Source: Blastococcus saxobsidens DD2 (GTDB lineage: Bacteria; Actinomycetota; Actinomycetes; Mycobacteriales; Geodermatophilaceae). Taken from it: 64,000 nucleotides of DNA. Position numbers and translations under genes: made by a program. This document shows, piece by piece, positions 8,747 to 16,889 of this stretch. Where the stretch lies: positions 3,823,541 through 3,887,540 of the forward strand of contig NC_016943.1 in the NCBI RefSeq assembly GCF_000284015.1, given 5' to 3'. Numbering within the stretch: the first letter of the stretch is position 1; every line of letters starts with the position of its first letter. The notes beneath the pieces are model-generated. The model was not told the origin of the DNA, made no database searches, and saw nothing but the letters and a program-made list of their open reading frames with translations.

Positions 8747-9152
8747 GGAGGAGACGGCGCGGGAGGCCCCTACGCTGAGCTGCCGGACGGGTCGGGGGAC
8801 CAGCAAGCACAGCCCGCCGAAGGCGGACCTTGACGACGGCGCAGCCGGCGCCACGCGCAGCGTGGCCCGAAGGGTGCTCCTGGCCCGCCTCACCGGCCGC
8901 GGCGGCGACGACGTCGGCGGCACGCTCACCGGATAGCGAGCGCCGGTAACCCGACACGTCGCGGAGGCTCCTGGCGGACCAGTCACGGGCCCGCCGTCTC
9001 GCCGTACTCCCGATGCGATGTCGTGCGCCATGGGTCGAGCGTGGCCAGCTCAGCGCTCGTCCAAGGGCGTCGGTTCGGATGCTGTGGACAGGAGCCGTCG
9101 TCCACAGGAACCGGTTGCGCAGGGACGCCCCGATCCTCGCCTGCATCGGCTG

Positions 9153-9197
9153 ACTGGAGGACAACTGGAGAAATCCCAGGTCAGGTAGTCCTCCAGT
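9153..9197. repeat. Inverted repeat ACTGGAGGAC/GTCCTCCAGT
   Basis: Two perfect 10-bp arms are separated by 25 bp. The site lies about 380 bp before the excisionase-like gene, beside another palindrome. It is a candidate protein-binding site or hairpin; no function can be assigned. Confidence 0.45.
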
Positions 9198-9201
9198 ACC
9201 C

Positions 9202-9216
9202 ATGAGCTGTGCTCAT
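9202..9216. promoter_or_regulatory. Palindrome ATGAGC-TGT-GCTCAT
   Basis: A perfect 6-bp dyad with a 3-bp centre in the non-coding region of the element. Its geometry suits a dimeric repressor operator. It is AT-richer than its surroundings. The role is inferred from symmetry only. Confidence 0.35.
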
Positions 9217-9578
9217 ACCTCGCGGCGGCTGTAATACCACAACATCCACCGCGACGACTTGCAGGGTGATCGGCGCGAGCAGGAGGAAAACAAGAGACCC
9301 CTCGGCCATCGTCCCGGTCCCGGGAGACCGCTGATCGGGACATGTCGAACCCAGCCGCAGGACCGGGGGCTGTCCCCCGGCTATACCGGCGCCGACCCGG
9401 GCGTCGGCAGATGAAGCGCTTCCGTCGCTGGCAGGTGACGTGCCAGAAGCGCGCCGCTACAGGAGAAGAACCGGAGATCGTCAGAGAAGGCTGGCTGTGC
9501 AGTGTCACCACCGGGCCCGAAATGGCGCCTTCTGTGGTGACGGCACAGCCCACCACCGATGACCCCCGGGAGCCAGCC

Positions 9579-9788
9579 ATGCCCGAGCCCACCGCCGACC
9601 ACGAGCCCGAGTTGCTCACCATCACCGAGGCCGCGGACGTGCTCCGCGCGCCCGTGGCCACCCTCCGGTACTGGCGACACCTCGGCACCGGCCCGAACAG
9701 CTTCCGGCTCGGCCGGTGCGTCCTCTACCGCCGCGCCGATCTGCGCTCCTGGATCGACGCACAAGCAGACCAGTCCCGGCGCCGATAG
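9579..9788 (+). CDS. Excisionase-like helix-turn-helix protein
   Basis: A 69-residue MerR/excisionase-type DNA-binding protein. The core reads LLTITEAADVLRAPVATLRYWRHLG and ends with FRLGRCVLYRRADLRSWIDAQ, the classic helix-turn-helix plus wing of Xis proteins. The ATG at 9579 follows GGGAG; a longer reading frame upstream is not conserved-looking and was excluded. Xis proteins bend DNA at attachment sites and steer the integrase toward excision. The protein sits between the non-coding region and two unknown genes, and the attachment site is 1.8 kb downstream. No integrase gene is adjacent, which is unusual for this class of element. Confidence 0.75.
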   Translation: MPEPTADHEPELLTITEAADVLRAPVATLRYWRHLGTGPNSFRLGRCVLYRRADLRSWIDAQADQSRRR

Positions 9789-9969
9789 TCCCGTGCCTCC
9801 GGAGAGCGGCTGGACGGGGCGCGGGGCCGCTTGCGTCTCCGGGCCCACGGTGGGGACTTGTGGCCACCCCTGTCTGTGGACAACGACGGCCATCCACAGA
9901 AGCCGAACAGGACAGGTCCGGCAGGCGCCGGAGCGGCGACGCTGCGCACACGCATCGAGAGGAGGAGCG

Positions 9970-10626
9970 ATGGGATGGATGGGCCCGGTCGTGGACGACC
10001 AAGAGCACGAGGGCTGGGTGGTGCCGCTGTTCGCCGACGGCGCGCAAGGCGCCGGCACCACCAGCGCCCGCGGGGTGCTGATAGTCCGTCGGCCCGACGA
10101 TGGACCCTGCGACGGCGACCGGGTGCGGCTGGCCTACCGCGACGGCTGCACCGCCGAGGGCATCTGGCAGGACGGCACGGTCATCGGCGGTGACGGGATC
10201 ATGCCCGGCAATGCCGGCGGCCAGGTGCACTGCGAGGTGATCGAGGAGGCCGACCAGTGGCGTCCGGACGCGGAGGTGGTCGGCTGGGTCGCCGGCTGCA
10301 CCTGCGGCTGGCGCGGCACCCCCTGGACCCGCGTGCCACCGCGGCTGGCCGACCCGGCGGCGCGGCGGCTGGCCGTAGCCGGCCCGTGGGCCGAGCTGGA
10401 GGCCGCAGACGAGAACCGGGTGCGACAGGAATGGCGCCAGCACATCGCCGGATGGCAAGCCCTCGAAGACGTCAAGGAGGCCGCCACCCGGCAGGCCGCC
10501 GCCGCCCGCGCGCTCGACGAGGCGGTGCGCGCTGCACTCGCCGCCGGGGCCTCGTGGGCCGACATCGGCCAGGTCACCGGCATGACCGGCCGGTCGGCCA
10601 CCGAGCGGTGGTCCGCCCGTGACTGA
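9970..10626 (+). CDS. Unknown mobile-element protein with C-terminal HTH-like segment
   Basis: A 218-residue acidic protein starting at an ATG behind GAGGAGGAG. The N-terminal half looks like a small beta-rich domain (GVLIVRRPDDGPCDGDRVRLAYRD). The middle holds a CTCGWRGTPW motif with two cysteines and a tryptophan. The last 60 residues are helical and end in AGASWADIGQVTGMTGRSATERW, which resembles the recognition helix region of sigma-like or MerR-like regulators. Its stop overlaps the GTG of the next gene, so the two are coupled. It may be a regulator of the element, but no known family is recognised. Confidence 0.55.
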   Translation: MGWMGPVVDDQEHEGWVVPLFADGAQGAGTTSARGVLIVRRPDDGPCDGDRVRLAYRDGCTAEGIWQDGTVIGGDGIMPGNAGGQVHCEVIEEADQWRPDAEVVGWVAGCTCGWRGTPWTRVPPRLADPAARRLAVAGPWAELEAADENRVRQEWRQHIAGWQALEDVKEAATRQAAAARALDEAVRAALAAGASWADIGQVTGMTGRSATERWSARD

Positions 10627-11308
10627 GCAGCCGACCGGCCACCCCGGACCGAGCGAGCAGCCCGCGCCAGGGCAGCGGACCGTGCTCGTCGTCGACCTCG
10701 ACGGCGAGCCGCTGGCGCCGCTGCGCGCCCTGGAAGAGATTCTCCTGTGCCTGGGCGGGTGGGAGGACGACGACCAGGAGGATCCGGGCGCCGGCACGGA
10801 GCCGCAGCGGTTGCCGGCGCCGCTGGCCGGCCGGGTCGCCCTCGCCGCCGTGCAGCGCCTGCTCGCCGCGCTGGCGCCCACCCAGTCCCGAGGACCAGGG
10901 TGCGGCCGGCTGCTCGCCCCGGACGGCCGCTACGAGCACGCGCCGATGACCGCGCTCAGCCTGCCCGCCGCCGACATCGAGCTTCTGTCCGCAACCGCAG
11001 CCGCCCTCGGCCACCCCGGGCTGGACGCCCACCTCGCCGAGCTGGTTGACGCGCACGCCGCGCAGCTCGCCGGCGGCTACCGCCGGACCGGCCGCATCGA
11101 GCTGGTCTCGCTTCTCGCGCGGCTGGCCAGCCTGCTCGACCTCGCTCCCACCGACGACACCCGACTGCTCACCGCCCGGCTTCGGGCCACCCCGCTCGGC
11201 ATCGACTGCGTGCTCAGCGACGCCGAGGAAGCCGCCCACGCCCGCACCGCCGACCGCATGAACCACCTGTGGGCGCGCGGCTCCGGCATCGACCGGTACC
11301 TCTACTGA
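10619..11308 (+). CDS. Unknown mobile-element protein
   Basis: A 229-residue protein starting at a GTG that overlaps the preceding gene by 8 bp, which indicates coupled translation. It is helical and rich in alanine, leucine and arginine, with no cysteine or histidine cluster that suggests an enzyme. It is the last gene before the attachment site. In related integrative elements this position is often held by an integrase, but no recombinase motif is present. Function unknown. Confidence 0.55.
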   Translation: MTEQPTGHPGPSEQPAPGQRTVLVVDLDGEPLAPLRALEEILLCLGGWEDDDQEDPGAGTEPQRLPAPLAGRVALAAVQRLLAALAPTQSRGPGCGRLLAPDGRYEHAPMTALSLPAADIELLSATAAALGHPGLDAHLAELVDAHAAQLAGGYRRTGRIELVSLLARLASLLDLAPTDDTRLLTARLRATPLGIDCVLSDAEEAAHARTADRMNHLWARGSGIDRYLY

Positions 11309-11454
11309 CCCGCGGCCCCGCGAGCGGCGAGCCGGCAGGAAGGCCGCACCATTTTCCGGGGGTCGGTGCAACAGACGCTCGGGCCGACGCGATCTAGGCA
11401 GCGAAGTCCTCGTCGCCGCACGGGCGGTCGACGAACCGACAGCGCACGATCTTG

Positions 11455-11498
11455 GTCCGCACAGAGTCCGCAGAAAGTCCGCAGACCGTCCGGAGATG
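11455..11498 (+). repeat. Four 11-bp phased direct repeats (iterons)
   Basis: GTCCGCA/GTCCGGA starts at 11455, 11466, 11477 and 11488, exactly 11 bp apart, so all copies face one side of the helix. The first three carry GTCCGCA and the fourth GTCCGGA. A fifth, unphased copy lies at 11561 next to the attachment site. Phased repeats beside an att core are typical of arm-type sites for integrase or Xis, or of replication iterons. Confidence 0.65.
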
Positions 11499-11591
11499 GC
11501 CACTCTCACCCATCAGTGGCCAACGACATAACGGCAGGTCAACTGCAGGTTTGGACGCGTGTCCGCAGGTCAGCCAACCAGCCGAATGGCC

Positions 11592-11632
11592 CTCCGGAGG
11601 CGGGTGCGCAGGTTCGAATCCTGCCGGGGGCA
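11592..11632 (+). repeat. Attachment site: 3' half of tRNA-Arg(CCG)
   Basis: The sequence runs from an anticodon loop CTCCGGA (anticodon CCG) through the 3' anticodon strand GGCGG and a T arm with the loop TTCGAAT between GCAGG and CCTGC. It ends with the acceptor strand CGGGGGC and discriminator A. Upstream there is no matching 5' acceptor strand, D arm or anticodon strand, so this is not a whole tRNA. Integrases that use tRNA genes copy the 3' part into the far att site, so this marks the element boundary. The complete tRNA-Arg should lie beyond the left end of the window. Confidence 0.75.
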
Positions 11633-11794
11633 CAGAGAACGTGTGCTGGTCAGCGCGACGATCGCCTCGGTCGGCCAGCACTGGTCGCATCCGCCCGCGG
11701 GGTCTCGGCGCGGTCGGCAACTGGTCGGCGAGGCATGACTGGCTGCTGCTCCGCGCACGTCGTCGCACCGGCAGGCGGACGATGCGACACCCGA

Positions 11795-13153
11795 TCAAGC
11801 TCCCGCAGGGACGTGGTCGCGGACCTCGGGTGGGACGTGGTCCCCGTGCACGTCGATGCGGTAGCGGAGGCCGTCCTCCGGTGTCGCGGCGATGGCACGG
11901 AGGGCCTCCCCGAGCGCTATGACGTCCCGGATCGAGGTGGCCCGGTTGGCGCTGGCGCGCACGGCTCCGGGCAACTGGCGGCGCCCGGCGCGGGCGTCCT
12001 GGTGGAAGCGCTCCACCTGCTTCTCGGTCAGGTCCAGCAGCCGGGCCATGTAGGGGTGGGCGCAGAAGCAGCCACTGCGCACGCCGATCCCGTACTCGGC
12101 CGACAGCCGGGCAGCCAGCAGTCCGTGCGGCACGCCTTCGAGGTTGAAAGCGGCGACCGGCAGCCGGTCCCCCGAGCTGGGTCCATAGCGCCGGAGCCCC
12201 GGGACCGTGCTCAGCTCGGCGTCCAGCGCCTCGGTCAGTACCCGCTCGTGGGCCAGCAGTCCGGGCCAGTCGCTCCGCAGCTCGTCGGCGGCAGCGGCCA
12301 GGGCGACGGCGCCGAGGACGTTGGGCGACCCGGCCTCGTCGCGGTCGGGGGCATCGGCCCAGACCACGTCGCCGAACGAGACCGCCCTGACCGCACCGCC
12401 GCCGGCGAGCAGCGGCTCGCCGTGGCGGAGGACATGTCGCGGCACGACCAGGGCCCCGGACCCGAAGGGCGCGTACATCTTGTGGCCGGAGAGGGCCAGG
12501 GCATCCACTCCGAGCGCCGTCATGTCGATGGGCCGGTGCGGTGCCAGCTGGGCCGCGTCGACCACCACGAACACACCCCGCTCCCGCGCGGCGGTGGCGA
12601 TCGCGGCGAGGTCGGGTACCCAGCCCGTGACGTTCGATGCCCCACTGACGGCCAGGACGCGCGGCGCGGGACTCCGGTCGAGTGCGGTCACGACCTGCTC
12701 CGGGGTGAAGGTCCCCCTGGAGTCGACGTCGACGACCCGCAGCCGCGCGTGCCGGCGCCACGGGAGGAGGTTGGCGTGGTGCTCGACGGCCGTGGTGACC
12801 ACCACGTCGTCGGGCCGTAGGTCCAGCCGGAAGGCCAGCGCGTTGAGCGCCTCGGTGGTGTTCCGGGTGAAGACCGCGACGTGCGAGCGCGGATCGGCCC
12901 CCACCAGACGCAGCACGCCCTCCCGTGCCTCCTCGTACCGGGCACTGGTGTAGCGGGACTTGGCGCCCGCGCCCCGGTGCACGCTGGAGTACCAGGGCAG
13001 CAGGTCCTGGACGGCCTGGACCACCCGGACGGAGGCGGAGCTGGTCGCGGCAGCGTCCAGGTCGACGTAGCGGGTCAACTGCCCACCGCGCGTCGGAACC
13101 TGGACGTCCTCACCGACGAGTCGGCCCGCGGTCATGTCGAATGCCGGTCGCAT
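11795..13153 (-). CDS. Class V aminotransferase / cysteine desulfurase-like enzyme
   Basis: A 452-residue PLP-dependent enzyme of the SufS/CsdA-like branch. The PLP-binding lysine is Lys225 in LALSGHKMYAPFG, preceded by the conserved VVVDAAQLAPHRPIDM strand that contacts the cofactor. RSGCFCAHP supplies Cys362, at the place of the persulfide-forming cysteine, plus a second cysteine two residues on. Length and motif order are normal, with HxN at TAVEHHANLLPWR. It stands alone, not beside suf genes, so the physiological substrate is uncertain. The start could be the ATG at 13153 or the one six codons later. It is the first chromosomal gene after the integrated element. Confidence 0.8.
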   Translation of the reverse strand: MRPAFDMTAGRLVGEDVQVPTRGGQLTRYVDLDAAATSSASVRVVQAVQDLLPWYSSVHRGAGAKSRYTSARYEEAREGVLRLVGADPRSHVAVFTRNTTEALNALAFRLDLRPDDVVVTTAVEHHANLLPWRRHARLRVVDVDSRGTFTPEQVVTALDRSPAPRVLAVSGASNVTGWVPDLAAIATAARERGVFVVVDAAQLAPHRPIDMTALGVDALALSGHKMYAPFGSGALVVPRHVLRHGEPLLAGGGAVRAVSFGDVVWADAPDRDEAGSPNVLGAVALAAAADELRSDWPGLLAHERVLTEALDAELSTVPGLRRYGPSSGDRLPVAAFNLEGVPHGLLAARLSAEYGIGVRSGCFCAHPYMARLLDLTEKQVERFHQDARAGRRQLPGAVRASANRATSIRDVIALGEALRAIAATPEDGLRYRIDVHGDHVPPEVRDHVPAGA

Positions 13154-13282
13154 GGTGATGCCATCGGCTGCGGATCGCGGTTACTCAAGCGCAACCCGGC
13201 GACCGGAACCTGTACCGACCCGTTGTGGTGATCTCCGGGCGGCAGGCTCAACGTGCTGCCCCCGGTTGACGAGGGACTGGGC

Positions 13283-15487
13283 ATGAGCCCGGTTCCGATC
13301 GAGATAAGCACCGTGCGCCGTCGTCGGCGCGGGTTCCGGCTGACGTCGCGCGTCTTCTGGGACCTGGCCGTCTGGATGATCGGACTCGGCATCGCCGTCG
13401 GGCTGGTGTTCCCGCCGTTCGCGACCGGCCTGGGCGTGCCCGCCGAGTACGCCGAGCGCCCGCTGTTCCAGGCGGCCTGCCTCGGCGCCGGCTTCCTCGT
13501 CGGCGCCCTCAGCTACGCGCTGTGCCGCTGCCTGGTCGGCGGCCGGCTGGCCGTGCTCAGCAGCCACCTGCGGTCGGTGGCTCAGGGCATCTCGCAGGCC
13601 AGCCGCACCGGCGACTGGGCACAGTCGACCTCCCAGCGCATCCGCGTGGACTCCGACGACCAGCTCGGGGAGACCGCCCAGGCCTTCAACAGCCTGCTCG
13701 ACGCACTCGAGGCGGGGGAACACTTCCGCTCACTCGTGCGCAACGCCTCCGACGTCATCACCGTCGTCGACCCCGCCGGCACGGTCACCTACCAGACCCC
13801 GTCGGTCGGCTGGGTGCTCGGCTACCCACCCGGGACGCTCATCGGCACCGACATCCACGCGCTCGTCCACCCCGAGGACGCCCGGACCTTCCGCGATCAG
13901 CTGGCCTCGGTCGTCCGTGGGCCGTCCCCGGCTCCTTGCCCCGCCGTCCGGATACGGCACCGCAACGGCTCCTGGCGGTGGACCGAGACCGTCGTCAACG
14001 ACCTCCTGGACGACCCCGCCGTCACCGGCGTCGTGCTCACCACCCGGGACGTCAGCGACCGCAGGGAGCTCGAGGAGCAACTGCGGACCCAGGCGTTCTA
14101 CGATCCGCTGACCGGCCTGCCGAACCGGGCTTTGTTCATGGACCGCCTGCGCGCCGCCGAGGAGCTCGAACGCGACACCGGTACCCCGGCTGCGGTGCTG
14201 TTCCTGGACCTGGACAACCTCAAGACGGTCAACGACACGCTCGGCCACGACGGCGGAGACGCACTCCTCGAGGTGGTGGCCCAGCGGGTCGGCGCCTGCC
14301 TGCGTCCGGGCGACACGCTCGCCCGCCTGGCCGGTGACGAGTTCGCCGTGCTCCTCGGCGGCCCGCAGAGCGGCGAGATGGCTCTTCGCGTGGCCGAGCG
14401 CATCCTCGGCGCGCTCCGCGAACCGGTACTCGTCGTCGACCGCATGGTCCGGGCCGGGCTCAGCATCGGCCTGGCCACGACCGCCACCGCCGGCGTCAGC
14501 GGCATCGGCCTGCTCCGCGCGGCCGACATCGCCATGTACGTGGCCAAGACCAGCGGCAAGGGTCGTTGCGAGGCGTTCCAGCCCAGTCACCACGCCGACC
14601 ACCTGGAGCGCGAACGTCTGCAGGCCGGCCTGTACCAGGCGCTGGAACGGCACGAGCTCGTCCTGCACTACCAGCCGATCGTCGACCTGGCCTCCCGTGA
14701 GATCAACGGCTACGAGGCGCTCGTGCGCTGGCAGCATCCGGAGCGGGGGCTGGTGCCGCCGGCGCAGTTCATCACCTTGGCCGAGGACAGCGGCCTCATC
14801 GTCCCGATCGGCCGGTGGATCCTCCGGGAGGCCACCCGTCAGGCCGCCGCCTGGCAGCGGATCGACGGCAGGGCACCCCGGATGAGTGTCAACGTGTCGG
14901 TGTGCCAGTTCCGGCACCCCGACCTCGTCGACGACGTCACCGAAGCACTGCGGGCCTCTGGCCTGGCACCGGACCGGCTGACCCTGGAGATCACCGAGTC
15001 GCTGTTCGCCCAGGACACCACCGGCACCACGCTCAAGCTCGAGCAGCTCAAGGCCCTCGGCGTCCGGCTCGCCCTCGACGACTTCGGGACGGGATACTCG
15101 TCGCTGAGCTACCTGCGGCGCTTCCCCATCGACATCCTCAAGATCGACAAGTCCTTCGTCGACGGCGTCGCCACGAGCTGCGAGGACCGAGCCGTCATCG
15201 GGGCGATCGTCGCGCTGGGGCAGACCCTGCACCTCGACCTCGTGGCCGAGGGCATCGAGACGGCCGAAGAGCTCGCCGCCCTGGAGGCGCTGGGCGTGCA
15301 GTCCGGGCAGGGCTACCACCTCGGGCGGCCCGCACCGCCGCAGTACGCCTCGCCCGGCGCAGAGCGCCGCCGGTCAGGCAGTCCGGGAACCGCGCTCCGG
15401 TCCGCACCCGCGCCCCGGGCGGCCACCGCGGCCTCCCCCGGGCAGGACGACCCTGTCCGGGAAGCTGCGTCACCCGGCCATTCCTAG
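13283..15487 (+). CDS. Membrane PAS-GGDEF-EAL cyclic-di-GMP protein
   Basis: A 734-residue signalling protein. Two transmembrane segments (residues about 25-85) are followed by a HAMP-like linker, a PAS domain (NASDVITVVDPAGTVTYQTPS), a GGDEF domain (YDPLTGLPNR; motif RLAGDEF, an accepted AGDEF variant) and an EAL domain (EALVRWQHPERG, LDDFGTGYSSL, KIDKSF, EGIET). Both synthesis and breakdown of c-di-GMP are possible, because the metal-binding and catalytic residues of EAL are present. The alanine/proline-rich tail after EAL (about 50 residues) looks disordered. The ATG at 13283 follows GAGGGA; a GTG ten codons upstream is less likely. No neighbouring effector gene is seen. Confidence 0.9.
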   Translation: MSPVPIEISTVRRRRRGFRLTSRVFWDLAVWMIGLGIAVGLVFPPFATGLGVPAEYAERPLFQAACLGAGFLVGALSYALCRCLVGGRLAVLSSHLRSVAQGISQASRTGDWAQSTSQRIRVDSDDQLGETAQAFNSLLDALEAGEHFRSLVRNASDVITVVDPAGTVTYQTPSVGWVLGYPPGTLIGTDIHALVHPEDARTFRDQLASVVRGPSPAPCPAVRIRHRNGSWRWTETVVNDLLDDPAVTGVVLTTRDVSDRRELEEQLRTQAFYDPLTGLPNRALFMDRLRAAEELERDTGTPAAVLFLDLDNLKTVNDTLGHDGGDALLEVVAQRVGACLRPGDTLARLAGDEFAVLLGGPQSGEMALRVAERILGALREPVLVVDRMVRAGLSIGLATTATAGVSGIGLLRAADIAMYVAKTSGKGRCEAFQPSHHADHLERERLQAGLYQALERHELVLHYQPIVDLASREINGYEALVRWQHPERGLVPPAQFITLAEDSGLIVPIGRWILREATRQAAAWQRIDGRAPRMSVNVSVCQFRHPDLVDDVTEALRASGLAPDRLTLEITESLFAQDTTGTTLKLEQLKALGVRLALDDFGTGYSSLSYLRRFPIDILKIDKSFVDGVATSCEDRAVIGAIVALGQTLHLDLVAEGIETAEELAALEALGVQSGQGYHLGRPAPPQYASPGAERRRSGSPGTALRSAPAPRAATAASPGQDDPVREAASPGHS

Positions 15488-15591
15488 GACAGACCGGATC
15501 ACCGCGTTGATCGATCGCGTCGAACGCCCAGCGTGACCGCCGCTCCGCCGGGGTTCCCGGCCAGCGGCGACGCGCGTAGCGTCGGCCAACT

Positions 15592-16008
15592 GTGAACTGG
15601 GTCACCATCGAGGTCTTCGACGGCGGCACGCCCGCCGCGGGGTGGCTGCGCGCCTGGCACGACCTGCTGGTCGAGACGGCGGTGACCTCCGGTGCCCGGT
15701 TCTGGGACGAGCACGAGCACCGGTGGGGGGTCGTCCTCGAGTTCGTCTTCGACGAGGAGACCCAGCGCGACGGCTTCCGCGACTCGGCCGCCGTGCGGGC
15801 GGCGCTGGACGCCGCTCCCGACCCGGTGAACGGCGTCCTGGTCTACCCGCACCGCGGTGGCGGCAGCGGCAGCCGCCAGCCTCGTCGTCCGCACCCGCGC
15901 GCCGGCGGGGGGACGGCGGCGCTGCCGGAGCCGGATCCGGATGCCGGCCGTGTGCTGCCGTGCACCGCCCCGGCCGAGCTCGCCGCCGAGGCGCCGCTCA
16001 GCTGGTGA
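15592..16008 (+). CDS. Unknown small actinobacterial protein
   Basis: A 138-residue protein with an ordered N-terminal two thirds (MNWVTIEVFDGG, then ARFWDEHEHRWGVVLEFVFDEE) and a proline/glycine-rich tail. The GTG start has no ribosome site, but TAGCGT ends 9 bp before it, which suggests a leaderless transcript. I do not recognise a family; the first 80 residues resemble a small alpha/beta fold. It converges with the SDR gene, overlapping it by 11 bp. Confidence 0.5.
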   Translation: MNWVTIEVFDGGTPAAGWLRAWHDLLVETAVTSGARFWDEHEHRWGVVLEFVFDEETQRDGFRDSAAVRAALDAAPDPVNGVLVYPHRGGGSGSRQPRRPHPRAGGGTAALPEPDPDAGRVLPCTAPAELAAEAPLSW

Positions 16009-16768
16009 GCATCCCGCCCTCGACCGGGATGGTGGTGCCGGTGACGTACCCGCCGGCGTCGCTGACAAGGAAGACGAGGGCGGCGGCGAGCTCCTCGGGC
16101 TCACCCTTGCGCCCGACGAGCACCCGGGACAGCTGCGACTCCAGGTACCCCTCGGGGTACTGGTCGGTCATCTCCGAGGTGAAGAAGCCCGGCGCCAGGG
16201 CGTTGACCCGGATGCCCTTGCGGCCGGTCCACTGCTGGGCGAGGTCGCGGGTCAGCCCGATCAGCCCCGCCTTGCTCGCCGCGTAGGCCGCCTGCGGCAG
16301 ACCCGCGGTGGTCAGGCCGAGGACGCTGGAGATGTTGACGATGGAGCTGCCCGGCTGCATCACCCGGCCGCAGGCCTGGGCCATCCAGTAGCAGCCGTTG
16401 AGGTTGACCTCGATGACCTGCCGGAACTGCTCGGGGGCCTCCCGCGTCGCCGGAGCGGCGGTGCCGACCCCGGCGTTGTTCACCAGGATGTCGACCTTGC
16501 CGAACTCCGCCATGGCGGCGTCGACGAGCGCCTGGCAGTCCTCGGGCTTCGACACGTCGGTGGCCACCGCGATCGCCCGCCGCCCGGCCGCCTCCACGGA
16601 CCGCTGGGTGTCGGCCAGCCGGTCGACCCGGCGGGCGCCCAGCACGACGTCGCAGCCGGCCTCGGCCAGCGTCCGGGCGAAGACCGCGCCGAGCCCGGAG
16701 GACGCGCCGGTCACGACGGCGACGCGGTCGTCGAGGCGGAAGAGGTCGAGGATCGGGCGGTCGGGCAT
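15998..16768 (-). CDS. Short-chain dehydrogenase/reductase
   Basis: A 256-residue classical SDR. The cofactor motif is TGASSGLG near residue 20, NNAG marks the central strand, and the catalytic set is Ser in NISSVLG with YAASK supplying Tyr and Lys. An arginine shortly after the first strand (GARRVDRL) suggests NADP(H). The closing segment GGYVTGTTIPVEGG is typical. The ATG at 16768 has GAGGAG upstream and is chosen over a longer unconserved start. It is divergent from the acyl-CoA ligase and PHA synthase genes, so a 3-hydroxyacyl substrate such as in acetoacetyl-CoA reduction is plausible but unproven. Confidence 0.88.
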   Translation of the reverse strand: MPDRPILDLFRLDDRVAVVTGASSGLGAVFARTLAEAGCDVVLGARRVDRLADTQRSVEAAGRRAIAVATDVSKPEDCQALVDAAMAEFGKVDILVNNAGVGTAAPATREAPEQFRQVIEVNLNGCYWMAQACGRVMQPGSSIVNISSVLGLTTAGLPQAAYAASKAGLIGLTRDLAQQWTGRKGIRVNALAPGFFTSEMTDQYPEGYLESQLSRVLVGRKGEPEELAAALVFLVSDAGGYVTGTTIPVEGGMLTS

Positions 16769-16889
16769 GAGCGGGGATCTCCTCGCAGACGGTGGGCGGT
16801 CCCGCCACCGTATCCGCCCTGTGCGGTAGATCACCGGTCGAGCCGGGTAGGGGCTGCCAGTCCAGCTCAGGGCACAGGGAGGACCACGC

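Larger units (their letters stand above)
8556..9578. other. 1-kb non-coding region of the mobile element with several inverted repeats
   Basis: No convincing gene is present between ardC and the excisionase-like gene. The stretch is rich in secondary structure: a long hairpin at 8683-8746, short GAA-loop hairpins near 8712-8727 (CGCCCGAAGGGCG) and 8815-8827 (CCGCCGAAGGCGG), a GCCACGC/GCGTGGC hairpin near 8850, an inverted repeat at 9153-9197 and a palindrome at 9202-9216. Such density between divergent genes suggests a control, replication or transfer region. Only the structures are seen; the role is inference. Confidence 0.45.
11309..11794. other. Non-coding element boundary
   Basis: This stretch holds no gene. 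In order it contains GATCTTGGTCCG at 11449, four phased direct repeats, an inverted repeat (TGGCCACT at 11497-11504 and AGTGGCCA at 11515-11522), another copy of GTCCGCAG at 11561, the tRNA-derived attachment site, and then about 160 bp of flanking chromosome with nothing recognisable. Confidence 0.6.

Noticed and set aside
8815-8870. CRISPR-like array of short hairpins
   Set aside because: The hairpins differ in sequence and spacing, there are no identical repeats with unique spacers, and no cas genes are present.
6435-9203. Single 922-residue recombinase gene starting at 9203
   Set aside because: The frame crosses non-coding DNA, the ardC fragment and the element end. Ribosome sites at 8555 and 7643 define the real starts.
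11560-11632. Complete tRNA gene
   Set aside because: The T arm and 3' acceptor are perfect, but there is no 5' acceptor strand, D arm or pairing 5' anticodon strand, so only the 3' half is present.
11570-11758. Minus-strand protein containing the phrase DSNLRTRLRR
   Set aside because: This is the usual false translation of a tRNA 3' end and overlaps the att site.
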